DNA of 64,000 bases from Pyrococcus furiosus DSM 3638. GTDB lineage: Archaea > Methanobacteriota_B > Thermococci > Thermococcales > Thermococcaceae. Location of the stretch: contig NC_003413.1 of assembly GCF_000007305.1 (NCBI RefSeq), forward strand, positions 1,297,318 through 1,361,317, written 5' to 3'. Below are positions 25,390 to 34,700 of the stretch, one piece after another. Each line of letters starts with the position of its first letter. Within the stretch, counting starts at the first letter, position 1. Under the pieces are notes generated by a model. That model was not told where the DNA came from. It ran no database searches and saw only the letters and a list, made by a program, of their open reading frames with translations. The position numbers and the translations under genes are program-made.

Positions 25390-27507
25390 ATGAAGAAAGG
25401 ACTGTTAGCAATTTTGCTTGTTGGAGTCATGGTATTGGGAACTTTTGGAAGTGGATGTATTGGAGGAGGAACCCAAACTCAGACCCAAACACCCACAGAA
25501 ACTGGAAGCCCAACCCAAACAACCACTCCTAGCGGAGTAACCCAAGCAATTTTGGAGCTCGGAAAAGTTACAGTTGTCGATACTGGAACAGCTATCGTTG
25601 TAGTTGGTCCCAAAGGTGAAAAACCAAGCGTTTCAATTCCATCTGGAAAGAAGGTAATTACCGTAACTTATGTGGTGGATGAGCAAAACACTCCAAGCGT
25701 TAAAGAGTTAATGGAGCAAGGTCAGGGATTTGGTGCAATAAACCCAGCATTCTTTAGGGATACAAACGTTGATGCTCTTGTAATAGCTGCCAGAAGAGAG
25801 ACTAATCCGGAAGTAAGAACTGAAATATTCAAGGCTCTCTATATCCTGGGCAACTATTATGTCCCAGAAGTCATACTTGGACAGAACAGGCAACTCCGTG
25901 TCTACTGGGACTGGGTTAAGGGAAGATATTACCACCCGACACTCCCAGAGAGATATGATCTTCTCTGGGAAGACCCCAACGCTCCGGTAGTTGATACAGG
26001 AATTGGAAGCTATAAGAACGACCCAGAAACCTATGTAATAGCTACCATTGGATGGCCCGAAAGCTTTGACCCAGCTTGGACATATGAAACATTTGGATGG
26101 GAGATCTGGCACGAGATTGGAGACACCTTAGTCACTTACTGGAAAGAAGAGACTGAGCAAGTTACCCCCGACTTGGCAGTTGCATGGGCCCACAACAAAG
26201 AGGGCACCGAGTGGTACTTCGTTATAAGGGGAGGAGTTAAGGCTTATGATCCATGGAATGACAAGACTTATCCAATAGATGCAACTGATGTTGTATTCAC
26301 CTTCTGGCGTGTTGCTAGGTTAGGGCACTCAGTTAGTTGGATGGTTACAGAATTCATGAATGTCTCAGCTTCCCAGGCACTCACTGAGGAAGAATTCAAC
26401 AACTACGTTAAGAACAACCCACTTATAGCAGAGTACAATGGAAAGACTGCAGAAATTAAGTCTCTACAAGACTTACTCAACTTCTTCGGATACAACGGTG
26501 AAACTGCCGGAGTATTCAAGCTTGTCCTTCCACACCCATACGCTGCAGTATTAAACATAGTGGCAGATCCATTCCTAAGCGTAGTTCCAATGGAGTACTT
26601 GTTAGGAGACAAGTATGAAGAAGCACTCAAGGCAAGCAACTATGGTAAGAACCCAGACGCTTGGGAGGCTTATGTGCAAGAAGGAGTCGACGATCCAACT
26701 CACCAGTTAATGCACAAGTACCCAGTTGGTACTGGACCATTCTATGTTAAGGAGTACCAAGAGAACTCCTACATAGTCCTTGAATACAATCCATACTATT
26801 GGAATGCAACAAGCAACCCAGGACACAAGAGAGTTATCTACATCATAAACAACGATGCTGTTGCCAGAGTACAACTCTTAACCACTGGAACAGCTGACGT
26901 AGCAGCAATACCAACGGACAAAATTGAAGACGTCCAAGGAGTAACGAAGGATGGATATAAAGTGGTAGTGCAGACCGACATACTCTTGCCAGTTCTAACG
27001 TTCATAGTATTCAACACCCAGAAAGAACCCTTCAACGACGTAAAAGTCAGACAGGCCCTAGCATATGCAATTCCATATGATCAAATAGCAAAAGTAGTTT
27101 ACAACAACCTCCTCGAGAGGAACTGGGGACCAATTCCAAAGCCATGGCCTGGATATACCGAGTACGGAATCATCAAGTACGAATACAACATTGCTAAAGC
27201 CAAGCAAATGTTACAAGAAGCAGGAGTTGATCCAAGTAAGTATTCAATAACCCTCATCTACAACGCTGGTAACACCCAGCGTGAGAAGGTGATGACTCTA
27301 ATCCAAAACGTGTGGAGCCAGCTTGGATTTAGAGTGACAGTTGAATCTTATGAATGGCCAGTTTACCTCTCCAAGACAGAACATGGAGACTACGACGTTT
27401 ACATAGTAGGTTGGGTACCAGACTACCTTGACTCCGACAATTGGGTAGGCCCATTCCTCTATGGAGCTACAGAGTTCTCTGAAATAAACATTGAAGTTTC
27501 TGGATGA
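25390..27507 (+). CDS. Oligopeptide ABC transporter binding lipoprotein with permuted domain order
   Basis: Extracellular solute-binding protein of family 5 (DppA/OppA-like). The 705-residue precursor has a lipoprotein signal (LLVGVMVLGTFGSGC, lipobox Cys at 23) and a Thr/Gln/Pro linker to about 50. The usual N-terminal strand appears only at about 213 (TYVIATIGWPESFDPAW). The usual C-terminal tail sits before it at about 118-195: NVDALVIAARRETNPEVRTEIFKAL, YVPEVIL, VYWDWVKGRYYHP. The protein then ends at GWVPDYLDSDNWVGPFLYGAT plus about 12 residues, exactly where ordinary members continue into that tail. The arrangement reads as a circular permutation. The gene heads an ABC operon; specificity for peptides versus sugars is not known. 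Confidence 0.85.
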   Translation: MKKGLLAILLVGVMVLGTFGSGCIGGGTQTQTQTPTETGSPTQTTTPSGVTQAILELGKVTVVDTGTAIVVVGPKGEKPSVSIPSGKKVITVTYVVDEQNTPSVKELMEQGQGFGAINPAFFRDTNVDALVIAARRETNPEVRTEIFKALYILGNYYVPEVILGQNRQLRVYWDWVKGRYYHPTLPERYDLLWEDPNAPVVDTGIGSYKNDPETYVIATIGWPESFDPAWTYETFGWEIWHEIGDTLVTYWKEETEQVTPDLAVAWAHNKEGTEWYFVIRGGVKAYDPWNDKTYPIDATDVVFTFWRVARLGHSVSWMVTEFMNVSASQALTEEEFNNYVKNNPLIAEYNGKTAEIKSLQDLLNFFGYNGETAGVFKLVLPHPYAAVLNIVADPFLSVVPMEYLLGDKYEEALKASNYGKNPDAWEAYVQEGVDDPTHQLMHKYPVGTGPFYVKEYQENSYIVLEYNPYYWNATSNPGHKRVIYIINNDAVARVQLLTTGTADVAAIPTDKIEDVQGVTKDGYKVVVQTDILLPVLTFIVFNTQKEPFNDVKVRQALAYAIPYDQIAKVVYNNLLERNWGPIPKPWPGYTEYGIIKYEYNIAKAKQMLQEAGVDPSKYSITLIYNAGNTQREKVMTLIQNVWSQLGFRVTVESYEWPVYLSKTEHGDYDVYIVGWVPDYLDSDNWVGPFLYGATEFSEINIEVSG

Positions 27508-27548
27508 CTTCTTTCCTATTTTTCTTTTGTCTTTCTGTCTTTTCATAT
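27508..27548 (+). terminator. Pyrimidine-tract terminator between binding protein and permease genes
   Basis: The stop codon is followed by CTTCTTTCCTATTTTTCTTT and further T-rich sequence. Such tracts end archaeal transcripts. Together with a separate TATA-like AAAATTTTAATGCG upstream of the permease gene, it would give more binding protein than permease mRNA. Confidence 0.5.
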
Positions 27549-27625
27549 ACCGAAGGATTTTTATTTTGTTGACAAAAAAGTTTAGACGAAAATTTTAATG
27601 CGACAATGAACATGGAGGGACATAG

Positions 27626-28624
27626 ATGGCGAACCTCAAGAAATTCTTAATTAGGAGGCTACTAACTTTTATTCCAACAATAATAGGAGTTACAATAATA
27701 GTATTTCTAATAGCATATAAAATACCAGCAGATCCAGCCAAGGCATGGGCAGGAGGAGAGAAAGCAACTCAAGCTGCAATTGAAAGGATAATAAGAGAAT
27801 ATCACCTAGACAAGCCTTGGTATGATCAGTATATCTTTTTAATGAAAGGACTACTTACAAATACAATTATCGACCCCAGAACGTCAAACCCTGTTATGTA
27901 TGACGTTGGAAAAAGATTTCCAGTAACTTTTCAGTTGGCAATAATAGCGTTTGTCTTCATTCTTCTCGTAGGAATTCCACTAGGAATAATCTCTGCCCTT
28001 AAAAGGAATACATGGATAGACACAGTGGTAAGAATATTTGCCCTCCTGGGTGTTTCAACTCCAGCATTTTGGCTAGGATACCTAATGCTGTACGTCTTCT
28101 TTGTGAAATACAGAATTACCACAATAGCAGGTGTCCCACCATTTCCACCAAAGATTACGGGAGTTCCCATGATAGATGCTTTACTAAGGGGCGATTTTGC
28201 ACTGTTTAAGCAACACTTAGCAAGATTCTGGCTCCCAGGCTTCACTCTTGGCTTCCTGGGAATGGGAGTAACAGCTAGATTCGTGAGAAATAGTTTCCTT
28301 GAGGCACTTAGCTCAGACTTTGTTCAGTTTTTGAAGGCCAAAGGAGTACCAAAGCTTAGGCTTTATAGGCACGCCCTAAAGAATGCATTAGTTCCGATAG
28401 TTACTGTGCTCGGCCTCCAATTCGGTGGACTTCTTGGAGGAACACCAATTACTGAGACTGTGTTTGGGCTCCCAGGAATGGGTAGTTATGCGGTACAATC
28501 CATTCAAAACTTAGACTTCCCAGTCGTGGTAGCTATAACTTTCATATACGCTATAATCTACGTGGTAACTAACCTCGTCGTTGATATACTCTATGCTATA
28601 ATAGATCCAAGGGTTAGATACTGA
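27626..28624 (+). CDS. dppB: Peptide ABC transporter permease (DppB/OppB type)
   Basis: Integral membrane subunit of the transporter, 332 residues. It starts with the family's first transmembrane helix (FLIRRLLTFIPTIIGVTIIVFLI). It continues with the long periplasmic-side loop and five further helices, and has the EAA loop that contacts the ATPase (RFVRNSFLEALSSDFVQFLKAKGVPKLRLYRHALKNAL region, about 220-255). It ends with VTNLVVDILYAIIDPRVRY, a very conserved tail. ATG at 27626 follows GGAGGGACATAG. The partner permease follows after 11 bp. Confidence 0.92.
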   Translation: MANLKKFLIRRLLTFIPTIIGVTIIVFLIAYKIPADPAKAWAGGEKATQAAIERIIREYHLDKPWYDQYIFLMKGLLTNTIIDPRTSNPVMYDVGKRFPVTFQLAIIAFVFILLVGIPLGIISALKRNTWIDTVVRIFALLGVSTPAFWLGYLMLYVFFVKYRITTIAGVPPFPPKITGVPMIDALLRGDFALFKQHLARFWLPGFTLGFLGMGVTARFVRNSFLEALSSDFVQFLKAKGVPKLRLYRHALKNALVPIVTVLGLQFGGLLGGTPITETVFGLPGMGSYAVQSIQNLDFPVVVAITFIYAIIYVVTNLVVDILYAIIDPRVRY

Positions 28625-28635
28625 GGTGATTTCAA

Positions 28636-29787
28636 ATGCAGGAAGAGTATAAGAAGTCTATACTTGACAAACTTGCCGATAAATTCGTTTATGGTCTTGG
28701 AAAGTTCATAAGTTTATTTAAAAAAGGCTGGATGGAAAAAAACAGGTCAAAGCTTGAAGAATGGAGATTAATGCTTTATGCCTTAAACAGGTCACCTCCA
28801 GCATTAATAGGACTGTTTCTTGTAATGATTTTTATCTTCCTGGGAATCTTTGGACCGTATCTAGCTCCTTGGAAGTACAACTTCATGCCAACATTATATA
28901 CAAGCAACTATGACCAAGTTTATCTCGTACCCCCTGGGAGTAAAGCGGTGCTAGAGTACTATAATAACGCAGTAATAACTTATCCGTTAGGCTCCGATCA
29001 TTATGGAAGAGATCTATTAAGTTTGATCCTACAAGGAGCAAGGACGAGCTTTGTAATTTCAATAATAGTTATTATCTTGGGAGTCCCCCTGGGAATAATT
29101 TTGGGACTAATTGCAGGATATTACGGAGGAAAGATAGACGAACTAATAATGCGTATAACTGACATGTTCCTGTCTTTTCCAGCGTTAATCTTGGCAATAG
29201 CACTTTCGGCAGTATTACCTGAGAGACTACAAGAGTTTATCTCAGCACATCCTATTCTAGAGAAAATAGTGCTGGCAATCTTTGCTCTAGACCAGAGAGA
29301 AGCAGGGAACCTTGGAAGGTTGCTTGCTGTTATAGTGGCAATGATTATAGTATGGTGGCCAGGATACGCAAGAATCACTAGAGGTTCAACGTTGGCTGAG
29401 AGAGAAAAATTATATATCGAAGCTGCTAGAGCAATTGGCCTTCCAACAAGAACTATACTCTTCAAGCACATCCTGCCAAACATCATTGGGCCAATATTAG
29501 TGTACATAACCCTAGATTTCGGTAGCGTAGTTTTAATGGAAGCTGGACTAAGCTTCCTGGGACTCGGTGCAACACCACCAATTGCAGACTGGGGAAGAAT
29601 AGTATACGATGGAGCCCAGTACTTCCCAAGGTGCTGGTGGCTAGTGTTTTACCCAGGATTGGTAGTTCTCTTAACAGCGCTTGGATGGAACTTACTTGGT
29701 GATGGCCTAAGAGATATCCTGGATCCAAAGACCAGAAGAAGCATAGAGTTCAAGGTAAAGAAGAAGGAGGGTGAGAAAAGTGCCTGA
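28636..29787 (+). CDS. dppC: Peptide ABC transporter permease (DppC/OppC type)
   Basis: Second membrane subunit, 383 residues, longer than usual because of an N-terminal cytoplasmic extension of about 60 residues and a large external insert (about 80-115) before the HYGRDLLSLILQGARTS signature. The EAA loop is present (GSTLAEREKLYIEAARAIGL), and the protein ends with the DPKTRRSIEFK tail normal for DppC. ATG at 28636 follows GAGGTGATTTCAA. It overlaps the ATPase gene start by 8 bp. Confidence 0.92.
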   Translation: MQEEYKKSILDKLADKFVYGLGKFISLFKKGWMEKNRSKLEEWRLMLYALNRSPPALIGLFLVMIFIFLGIFGPYLAPWKYNFMPTLYTSNYDQVYLVPPGSKAVLEYYNNAVITYPLGSDHYGRDLLSLILQGARTSFVISIIVIILGVPLGIILGLIAGYYGGKIDELIMRITDMFLSFPALILAIALSAVLPERLQEFISAHPILEKIVLAIFALDQREAGNLGRLLAVIVAMIIVWWPGYARITRGSTLAEREKLYIEAARAIGLPTRTILFKHILPNIIGPILVYITLDFGSVVLMEAGLSFLGLGATPPIADWGRIVYDGAQYFPRCWWLVFYPGLVVLLTALGWNLLGDGLRDILDPKTRRSIEFKVKKKEGEKSA

Positions 29788-30760
29788 GCCCATCCTCCAA
29801 GTTAGAAATCTAACTGTTCACTTTTATACTTACGCTGGAATAGTTAAAGCCATAGAAAAAGTGTCTTTCGACGTGTACAAAGGAGAGACTTTCGCCTTGG
29901 TTGGAGAAACGGGGTGTGGAAAGAGCGTAACCTCAAGGGCCCTAACTCAACTAATAGAGAGCCCAGGTAGAATAGTTGAAGGTCAAGTTCTATATTACAG
30001 AGATGACGGAAGTGTCGTGGATTTACTAAAGCTAAGCGAAGAAGAGATAAGAAAGATTAGAGGAAACGAAATAGCCTACATATTCCAAGATCCTCATGCT
30101 TCACTTGACCCACTATACACTGTTGGACACCAAATTGCCGAAGCAATGGAAGTACATGGGAAAATCTCGAATATAAAAGAGGGAATTCAAAAGGCAATCC
30201 AAATCCTAAAATCCGTTCTAATACCAGATCCAGAGAGAAGAGTCAAGAATTATCCGCACGAACTCTCAGGTGGAATGAAGCAGAGAGTTGTCATAGGGAT
30301 AGGTGTCTCTAACAATCCAAGAATCTTGATAGCCGATGAGCCAACTACTGCTTTGGACGTGACTGTTCAGGCACAAATTTTGGAGTTACTAGATAAGATG
30401 AAGAGAGAGTACAATGCTACAATAATTCTAATTACCCACAACCTGGGAGTTGTTGCAGAGACGGCTGATAGAGTTGCAGTTATGTATGCAGGAAAAATCG
30501 TTGAAATTGGAAGTGTGGACCAGATATTCAAGAATCCTCTTCATCCCTACACTCAAGGATTATTGAAAGCAGTTCCAAACCCAATGACAAAAATAGAGAA
30601 GTTAGAAGCAATTCCTGGAACAGTTCCAAACCTCATTAATCCACCAAGCGGCTGTAGATTCCACCCAAGATGTCCAAAGGCCATGGAGGTTTGTAAGCAG
30701 AAAGTGCCTGAGCTTAAAGAAATCGAGCCAGGGCATTTTGTTGCATGCCACTTATATTGA
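29780..30760 (+). CDS. dppD: Peptide ABC transporter ATPase (DppD/OppD type)
   Basis: Cytoplasmic ATPase, about 326 residues, energising peptide uptake. It has Walker A GETGCGKSV, Q-loop AYIFQDPH, signature ELSGGMKQRVVIG, Walker B RILIADEPTTALD and the switch His in LITHNLG. The C-terminal oligopeptide domain carries the conserved cysteines (SGCRFHPRCPKAMEVCKQ). The GTG at 29780 is preferred since GGAGGGTGAG lies just upstream; a GTG at 29771 falls inside that site. Confidence 0.92.
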   Translation: MPEPILQVRNLTVHFYTYAGIVKAIEKVSFDVYKGETFALVGETGCGKSVTSRALTQLIESPGRIVEGQVLYYRDDGSVVDLLKLSEEEIRKIRGNEIAYIFQDPHASLDPLYTVGHQIAEAMEVHGKISNIKEGIQKAIQILKSVLIPDPERRVKNYPHELSGGMKQRVVIGIGVSNNPRILIADEPTTALDVTVQAQILELLDKMKREYNATIILITHNLGVVAETADRVAVMYAGKIVEIGSVDQIFKNPLHPYTQGLLKAVPNPMTKIEKLEAIPGTVPNLINPPSGCRFHPRCPKAMEVCKQKVPELKEIEPGHFVACHLY

Positions 30761-30770
30761 GGTGATTCTT

Positions 30771-31760
30771 ATGGAATATGACAGAGACGTTGTGCTGAAG
30801 GTTGAAAACCTCAAAAAGTACTTTCCAGTGAGGGGACTTATAAGGACAATTGGATGGGTCAAAGCTGTAGATGGCGTTAGCTTCGAGATAAGGAGAGGAG
30901 AAACCTTCGGACTAGTAGGGGAGAGTGGGTGTGGAAAGACTACAACAGGTAGAACAATCTTAAGGCTCATCGAGCCTACAGATGGGAAAATCATATTCAT
31001 GGGCAAAGATGTAACTAAGCTTAAAGGTGAAGAACTTAAATGGTTCAGGAGGAAGGCCCAAATAATGTTCCAAGATCCTTATTCTTCATTAAATCCTAGG
31101 CAGACCGTATTTGAGATAATTATGGAACCTGTGAAGTTCCACGGCATTCAGGTGGACGATCCTGAGGAGTTTGTCATTAAACTGTTAGAAAGTGTAGGAC
31201 TTAATGAGACCCACTTATACAGATATCCTCATGAATTTTCCGGAGGTCAAAGACAAAGAATCGCCTTAGCTAGAATACTTGCTTTAAGGCCAGAGTTCAT
31301 AGTTCTAGATGAGCCTACCTCAGCATTAGATGTTTCAGTTCAAGCGAACATCTTGAACATGCTCAAAGACCTGCAGAAGGAATATGGATTCACATACCTC
31401 TTCATAAGTCACGACTTAGGTGTAGTGAAGTACATGAGCAATAGAATAGGAGTTATGTACTTGGGTAAGCTAGTGGAAGTAGGCCCTGCTGATAAACTCT
31501 TTGAAAATCCACTGCATCCATACACCCAAATGCTCTTTTCAGCAATTCCGATTCCAGATCCAGATATAGCTAGAGAAATGAAGAAAAAGAGGATGAAAGT
31601 AACAGGAGAACCACCAAGCCCAATAAATCCACCAAGCGGCTGTAGGTTCCACCCAAGATGTCCATACTTTAAGGCAGGAGTATGTGATAAGAAAGAGCCT
31701 CCTATGGTGGAAGTCGAGAAGGATCACTACGTTGCTTGTTGGCTATATGCAAAAGCTTAA
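30771..31760 (+). CDS. dppF: Peptide ABC transporter ATPase (DppF/OppF type)
   Basis: Second ATPase of the heterodimer, 329 residues. Walker A GESGCGKTT, Q-loop IMFQDPYSS, signature EFSGGQRQRIAL, Walker B FIVLDEPTSALDVS and switch FISHDLG are all present, so both ATP sites should be active. The C-terminal domain again has SGCRFHPRCPYF and a further Cys. ATG at 30771 follows GAGGTGATTCTT. It is the last gene of the transporter operon; the downstream TTAAATTTTCATTTTCTTAA tract may terminate transcription. Confidence 0.92.
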   Translation: MEYDRDVVLKVENLKKYFPVRGLIRTIGWVKAVDGVSFEIRRGETFGLVGESGCGKTTTGRTILRLIEPTDGKIIFMGKDVTKLKGEELKWFRRKAQIMFQDPYSSLNPRQTVFEIIMEPVKFHGIQVDDPEEFVIKLLESVGLNETHLYRYPHEFSGGQRQRIALARILALRPEFIVLDEPTSALDVSVQANILNMLKDLQKEYGFTYLFISHDLGVVKYMSNRIGVMYLGKLVEVGPADKLFENPLHPYTQMLFSAIPIPDPDIAREMKKKRMKVTGEPPSPINPPSGCRFHPRCPYFKAGVCDKKEPPMVEVEKDHYVACWLYAKA

Positions 31761-31784
31761 ATTTTCATTTTCTTAATTTTGTTT

Positions 31785-32174
31785 ATGGTGAGAAGAAAGG
31801 CTATTAAAGCTTTGGATCTTGCATTTGACATCGTTACTGGCATATTAGTAATTCTTGCAATAGTACTTTTAGGAGTCAGTATAATAAATGGTTTCAAATA
31901 CTTATTTGCTGGAAATCTGGAAGGAAGTCTTGAAGAATTTTTAATGGCACTAATCCTCTTAGAAATGTACGAGTTGCTCTCCCTATATCTGAAAGAGCAC
32001 CATGTAAGTATGAGGAGGGTTGCTGAGCTTGGGATCGTGGCAATAATTAGAAAAATCGTCATATCAACTAAAGACACGGAAAAAGCCGATCCACTTGTCT
32101 TATTTGCCTTTGCACTAATGATCTTAGCTCTCGGATGGATATACACTAGGTTGGAAACTATAGAAAAAGATTAA
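31785..32174 (+). CDS. PsiE-like small membrane protein
   Basis: A 129-residue protein with about four hydrophobic segments (about 14-35, 52-72, 105-122 strongest). It resembles the PsiE (phosphate-starvation-inducible) family, with LEMYELLSLYLKEHHVSMRRVAELGIVAIIRKIV as the most conserved-looking part. Function of PsiE proteins is unknown. The ATG at 31785 has no good ribosome site; GTG at 31788 is an alternative. It lies 24 bp after dppF on the same strand but need not be part of the transporter. Confidence 0.65.
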   Translation: MVRRKAIKALDLAFDIVTGILVILAIVLLGVSIINGFKYLFAGNLEGSLEEFLMALILLEMYELLSLYLKEHHVSMRRVAELGIVAIIRKIVISTKDTEKADPLVLFAFALMILALGWIYTRLETIEKD

Positions 32175-32201
32175 TTTTCTAAAATAAGGATTGTATATCT
32201 G

Positions 32202-32252
32202 ATGATGATCCTTCCCCTCAACTGAGAGGTGATGAGCACACCGGTAGGCTGA
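32202..32252 (+). ncRNA. C/D box guide sRNA directly upstream of fen
   Basis: Boxes in order on the plus strand: C ATGATGA (32202-32208), 13-nt guide TCCTTCCCCTCAA, D' CTGA (32222-32225), 3-nt spacer, C' GTGATGA (32229-32235), 13-nt guide GCACACCGGTAGG, D CTGA (32249-32252). This is the canonical archaeal C/D layout for 2'-O-methylation guides. The D box is followed at once by GGTGAT, the ribosome site of the FEN-1 gene, so the RNA either is processed from the fen leader or has its own short transcript. By the N+5 rule the predicted targets are G in TTGAGGGGAAGGA and C in CCTACCGGTGTGC. Confidence 0.85.
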
Positions 32253-32261
32253 GGTGATAGT

Positions 32262-33284
32262 ATGGGTGTCCCAATTGGTGAGATTATACCAAGAAAAGAA
32301 ATTGAGTTAGAAAACCTATACGGGAAAAAAATCGCAATCGACGCTCTTAATGCAATCTACCAATTTTTGTCCACAATAAGACAGAAAGATGGAACTCCAC
32401 TTATGGATTCAAAGGGTAGAATAACCTCCCACCTAAGCGGGCTCTTTTACAGGACAATAAACCTAATGGAGGCTGGAATAAAACCTGTGTATGTTTTTGA
32501 TGGAGAACCTCCAGAATTCAAAAAGAAAGAGCTCGAAAAAAGAAGAGAAGCGAGAGAGGAAGCTGAAGAAAAGTGGAGAGAAGCACTTGAAAAAGGAGAG
32601 ATAGAGGAAGCAAGAAAATATGCCCAAAGAGCAACCAGGGTAAATGAAATGCTCATCGAGGATGCAAAAAAACTCTTAGAGCTTATGGGAATTCCTATAG
32701 TTCAAGCACCTAGCGAGGGAGAGGCCCAAGCTGCATATATGGCCGCAAAGGGGAGCGTGTATGCATCGGCTAGTCAAGATTACGATTCCCTACTTTTTGG
32801 AGCTCCAAGACTTGTTAGAAACTTAACAATAACAGGAAAAAGAAAGTTGCCTGGGAAAAATGTCTACGTCGAGATAAAGCCCGAGTTGATAATTTTGGAG
32901 GAAGTACTCAAGGAATTAAAGCTAACAAGAGAAAAGCTCATTGAACTAGCAATCCTCGTTGGAACAGACTACAACCCAGGAGGAATAAAGGGCATAGGCC
33001 TTAAAAAAGCTTTAGAGATTGTTAGACACTCAAAAGATCCGCTAGCAAAGTTCCAAAAGCAAAGCGATGTGGATTTATATGCAATAAAAGAGTTCTTCCT
33101 AAACCCACCAGTCACAGATAACTACAATTTAGTGTGGAGAGATCCCGACGAAGAGGGAATACTAAAGTTCTTATGTGACGAGCATGACTTTAGTGAGGAA
33201 AGAGTAAAGAATGGATTAGAGAGGCTTAAGAAGGCAATCAAAAGTGGAAAACAATCAACCCTTGAAAGTTGGTTCAAGAGATAA
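32262..33284 (+). CDS. fen: Flap endonuclease 1
   Basis: FEN-1 removes 5' flaps during Okazaki fragment maturation and base excision repair. The 340-residue protein matches the structurally known P. furiosus enzyme. N-terminal GVPIGEI, metal-binding residues D27, D80, E152, E154, D173 and D175, the helical clamp (about 85-130), and the H3TH motif [18 protein letters not shown] are all present. The C-terminus ends in the PCNA-binding PIP box QSTLESWF (331-338). ATG at 32262 follows GAGGTGATAGT. It tail-overlaps trm5b by 11 bp. A C/D sRNA occupies its 5' leader. Confidence 0.97.
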
Positions 33285-34275
33285 CCTTAAAGTCTATTGC
33301 AATGTTATACTGACGCGGTGCATAGTTTCTAACTATTCTCTTTCCCAATATCTCAATTTTAAAGCTAAATTCATTTGCCACTTTCTCGATCTCCTTTATA
33401 TGTTCCCCATAGGGATCACTTTCGGGACCAAACCCATAGTAGTGAATTACGCTCCCAGGTTTAGCGCTCTCAAAGGCATAAGGCAAGAAATCTTTAGCAA
33501 ATTTAGGAAGGTTCATTATTATACGATCAGCTTTTATTAAGCCAGATACTTTTCGAACGTCTCCTAGTATTGGAATCACATTGAAGGACTTGTTTAATCT
33601 AATATTTTCTTCTAGATACTTTATAGCCCAGGGGTTAATGTCACATGCAAAAACAAGCTTTGCTTTCCTTGAGAGAAGAATAGAATATGGGCCAACCCCG
33701 GCAAACATGTCAAATACAACCTCTCCCTCTTTAGCCATGTTGAAAACCCGCATTCTTTCTGTAGCTAATCTCGGAGAGAAATACACTTTTGAAATATCTA
33801 ACTTCAATCGAATCCCATTCTCTTTATGGAGAGTTTCAGTTCTATTTTCTCCAGCTAAGTGGATTAGTTCTCTAACCCTATATTCTCCCACGATTTTGCT
33901 CCCTTTAGCGAAGACACCTCGAATGCCTTTGTGAACTTTAAGAATAGCTTTTCCAATTTCCTTTTCATACCCTTTTAGCTCCTCTGGAATCTCAACTACT
34001 GCAAGATCACCAATTATATCAAATGAAGTGGGAAGATACCTTCTTAACTCTTCGGGGATATTAACGACTTCTTTGTAGCTCCTGGGCCTTATTTCTTTAG
34101 GTTCAAGGTCAGCTTCAATTATCTCAAATCCTTCTATAGGTTCCTTCACAGGAATTAGAAGAAAACCTCCCTCTCTTCTTATTTTATACCTTTCGTCAAA
34201 TTTACCCAATTCGATGAGCTTTCTTCGAACTTGCTCTCCCAACTTCGTTGGAACCTTAACTGCCAACACCATCAT
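33274..34275 (-). CDS. trm5b: tRNA (guanine(37)-N1)-methyltransferase Trm5b
   Basis: Methylates G37 next to the anticodon with SAM, preventing frameshifting. The 333-residue class I methyltransferase has an N-terminal substrate-recognition part, the SAM-binding [29 protein letters not shown], the catalytic-region NLPKF and the C-terminal [16 protein letters not shown] common to Trm5. The NLP form of the motif fits Trm5b rather than the wybutosine-route Trm5a/Taw22 type, which carries a different motif there; this subtype call is moderately sure. Two consecutive ATGs (34275, 34272) could start it. It is the last gene of a four-gene minus-strand cluster. Confidence 0.87.
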   Translation of the reverse strand: MMVLAVKVPTKLGEQVRRKLIELGKFDERYKIRREGGFLLIPVKEPIEGFEIIEADLEPKEIRPRSYKEVVNIPEELRRYLPTSFDIIGDLAVVEIPEELKGYEKEIGKAILKVHKGIRGVFAKGSKIVGEYRVRELIHLAGENRTETLHKENGIRLKLDISKVYFSPRLATERMRVFNMAKEGEVVFDMFAGVGPYSILLSRKAKLVFACDINPWAIKYLEENIRLNKSFNVIPILGDVRKVSGLIKADRIIMNLPKFAKDFLPYAFESAKPGSVIHYYGFGPESDPYGEHIKEIEKVANEFSFKIEILGKRIVRNYAPRQYNIAIDFKVIS

Positions 34276-34283
34276 ACTTGGAT

Positions 34284-34700
34284 TTATCTCCTCTCTTTTT
34301 CAATCTTTATGTTTAGATAGTATTTTACAATGTCTTCCACTTTTCTGAAGTCTCTCTTAGGCAAATTTAAAATTTCCCTTAACCTTTTATTTTCAGCCAT
34401 TAATCCAGAAACTTGAATTGCAAGGTTCCTATTATCTGAAGAGATTTGAAAAAGCTTAAATTTCAAAGATGACCACTTACCCTCGACTTCATATAGCCTT
34501 TTCTCTAGTATCTCAACTTTTTTCTCGAGCTCTTTAATTTCCTTTTCTGTATGCTCTTCAAACTCAATATTTCCTTTTATGAAAATTTCTCTAAGAACTT
34601 TTTCAAGAGAGAAATCAAGCTCGTTAGAAATATTGATAACAAAATCCGAGATTTCAATAGTTATTTTAGCAAATCTACTTTTCTTGAATACTACTTTCAT
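34284..34700 (-). CDS. Coiled-coil protein of unknown function
   Basis: A 138-residue protein with a strongly predicted coiled coil at about 48-115 (EEHTEKEIKELEKKVEILEKRLYEVEGKW). No family recognised. The ATG (34700-34698) overlaps the TGA of the frameshifted upstream gene in an ATGA arrangement, so it is translated by ribosomes that finish that reading frame. It ends 8 bp before trm5b. The cluster with trm5b suggests a link to RNA metabolism only by proximity. Confidence 0.65.
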   Translation of the reverse strand: MKVVFKKSRFAKITIEISDFVINISNELDFSLEKVLREIFIKGNIEFEEHTEKEIKELEKKVEILEKRLYEVEGKWSSLKFKLFQISSDNRNLAIQVSGLMAENKRLREILNLPKRDFRKVEDIVKYYLNIKIEKERR

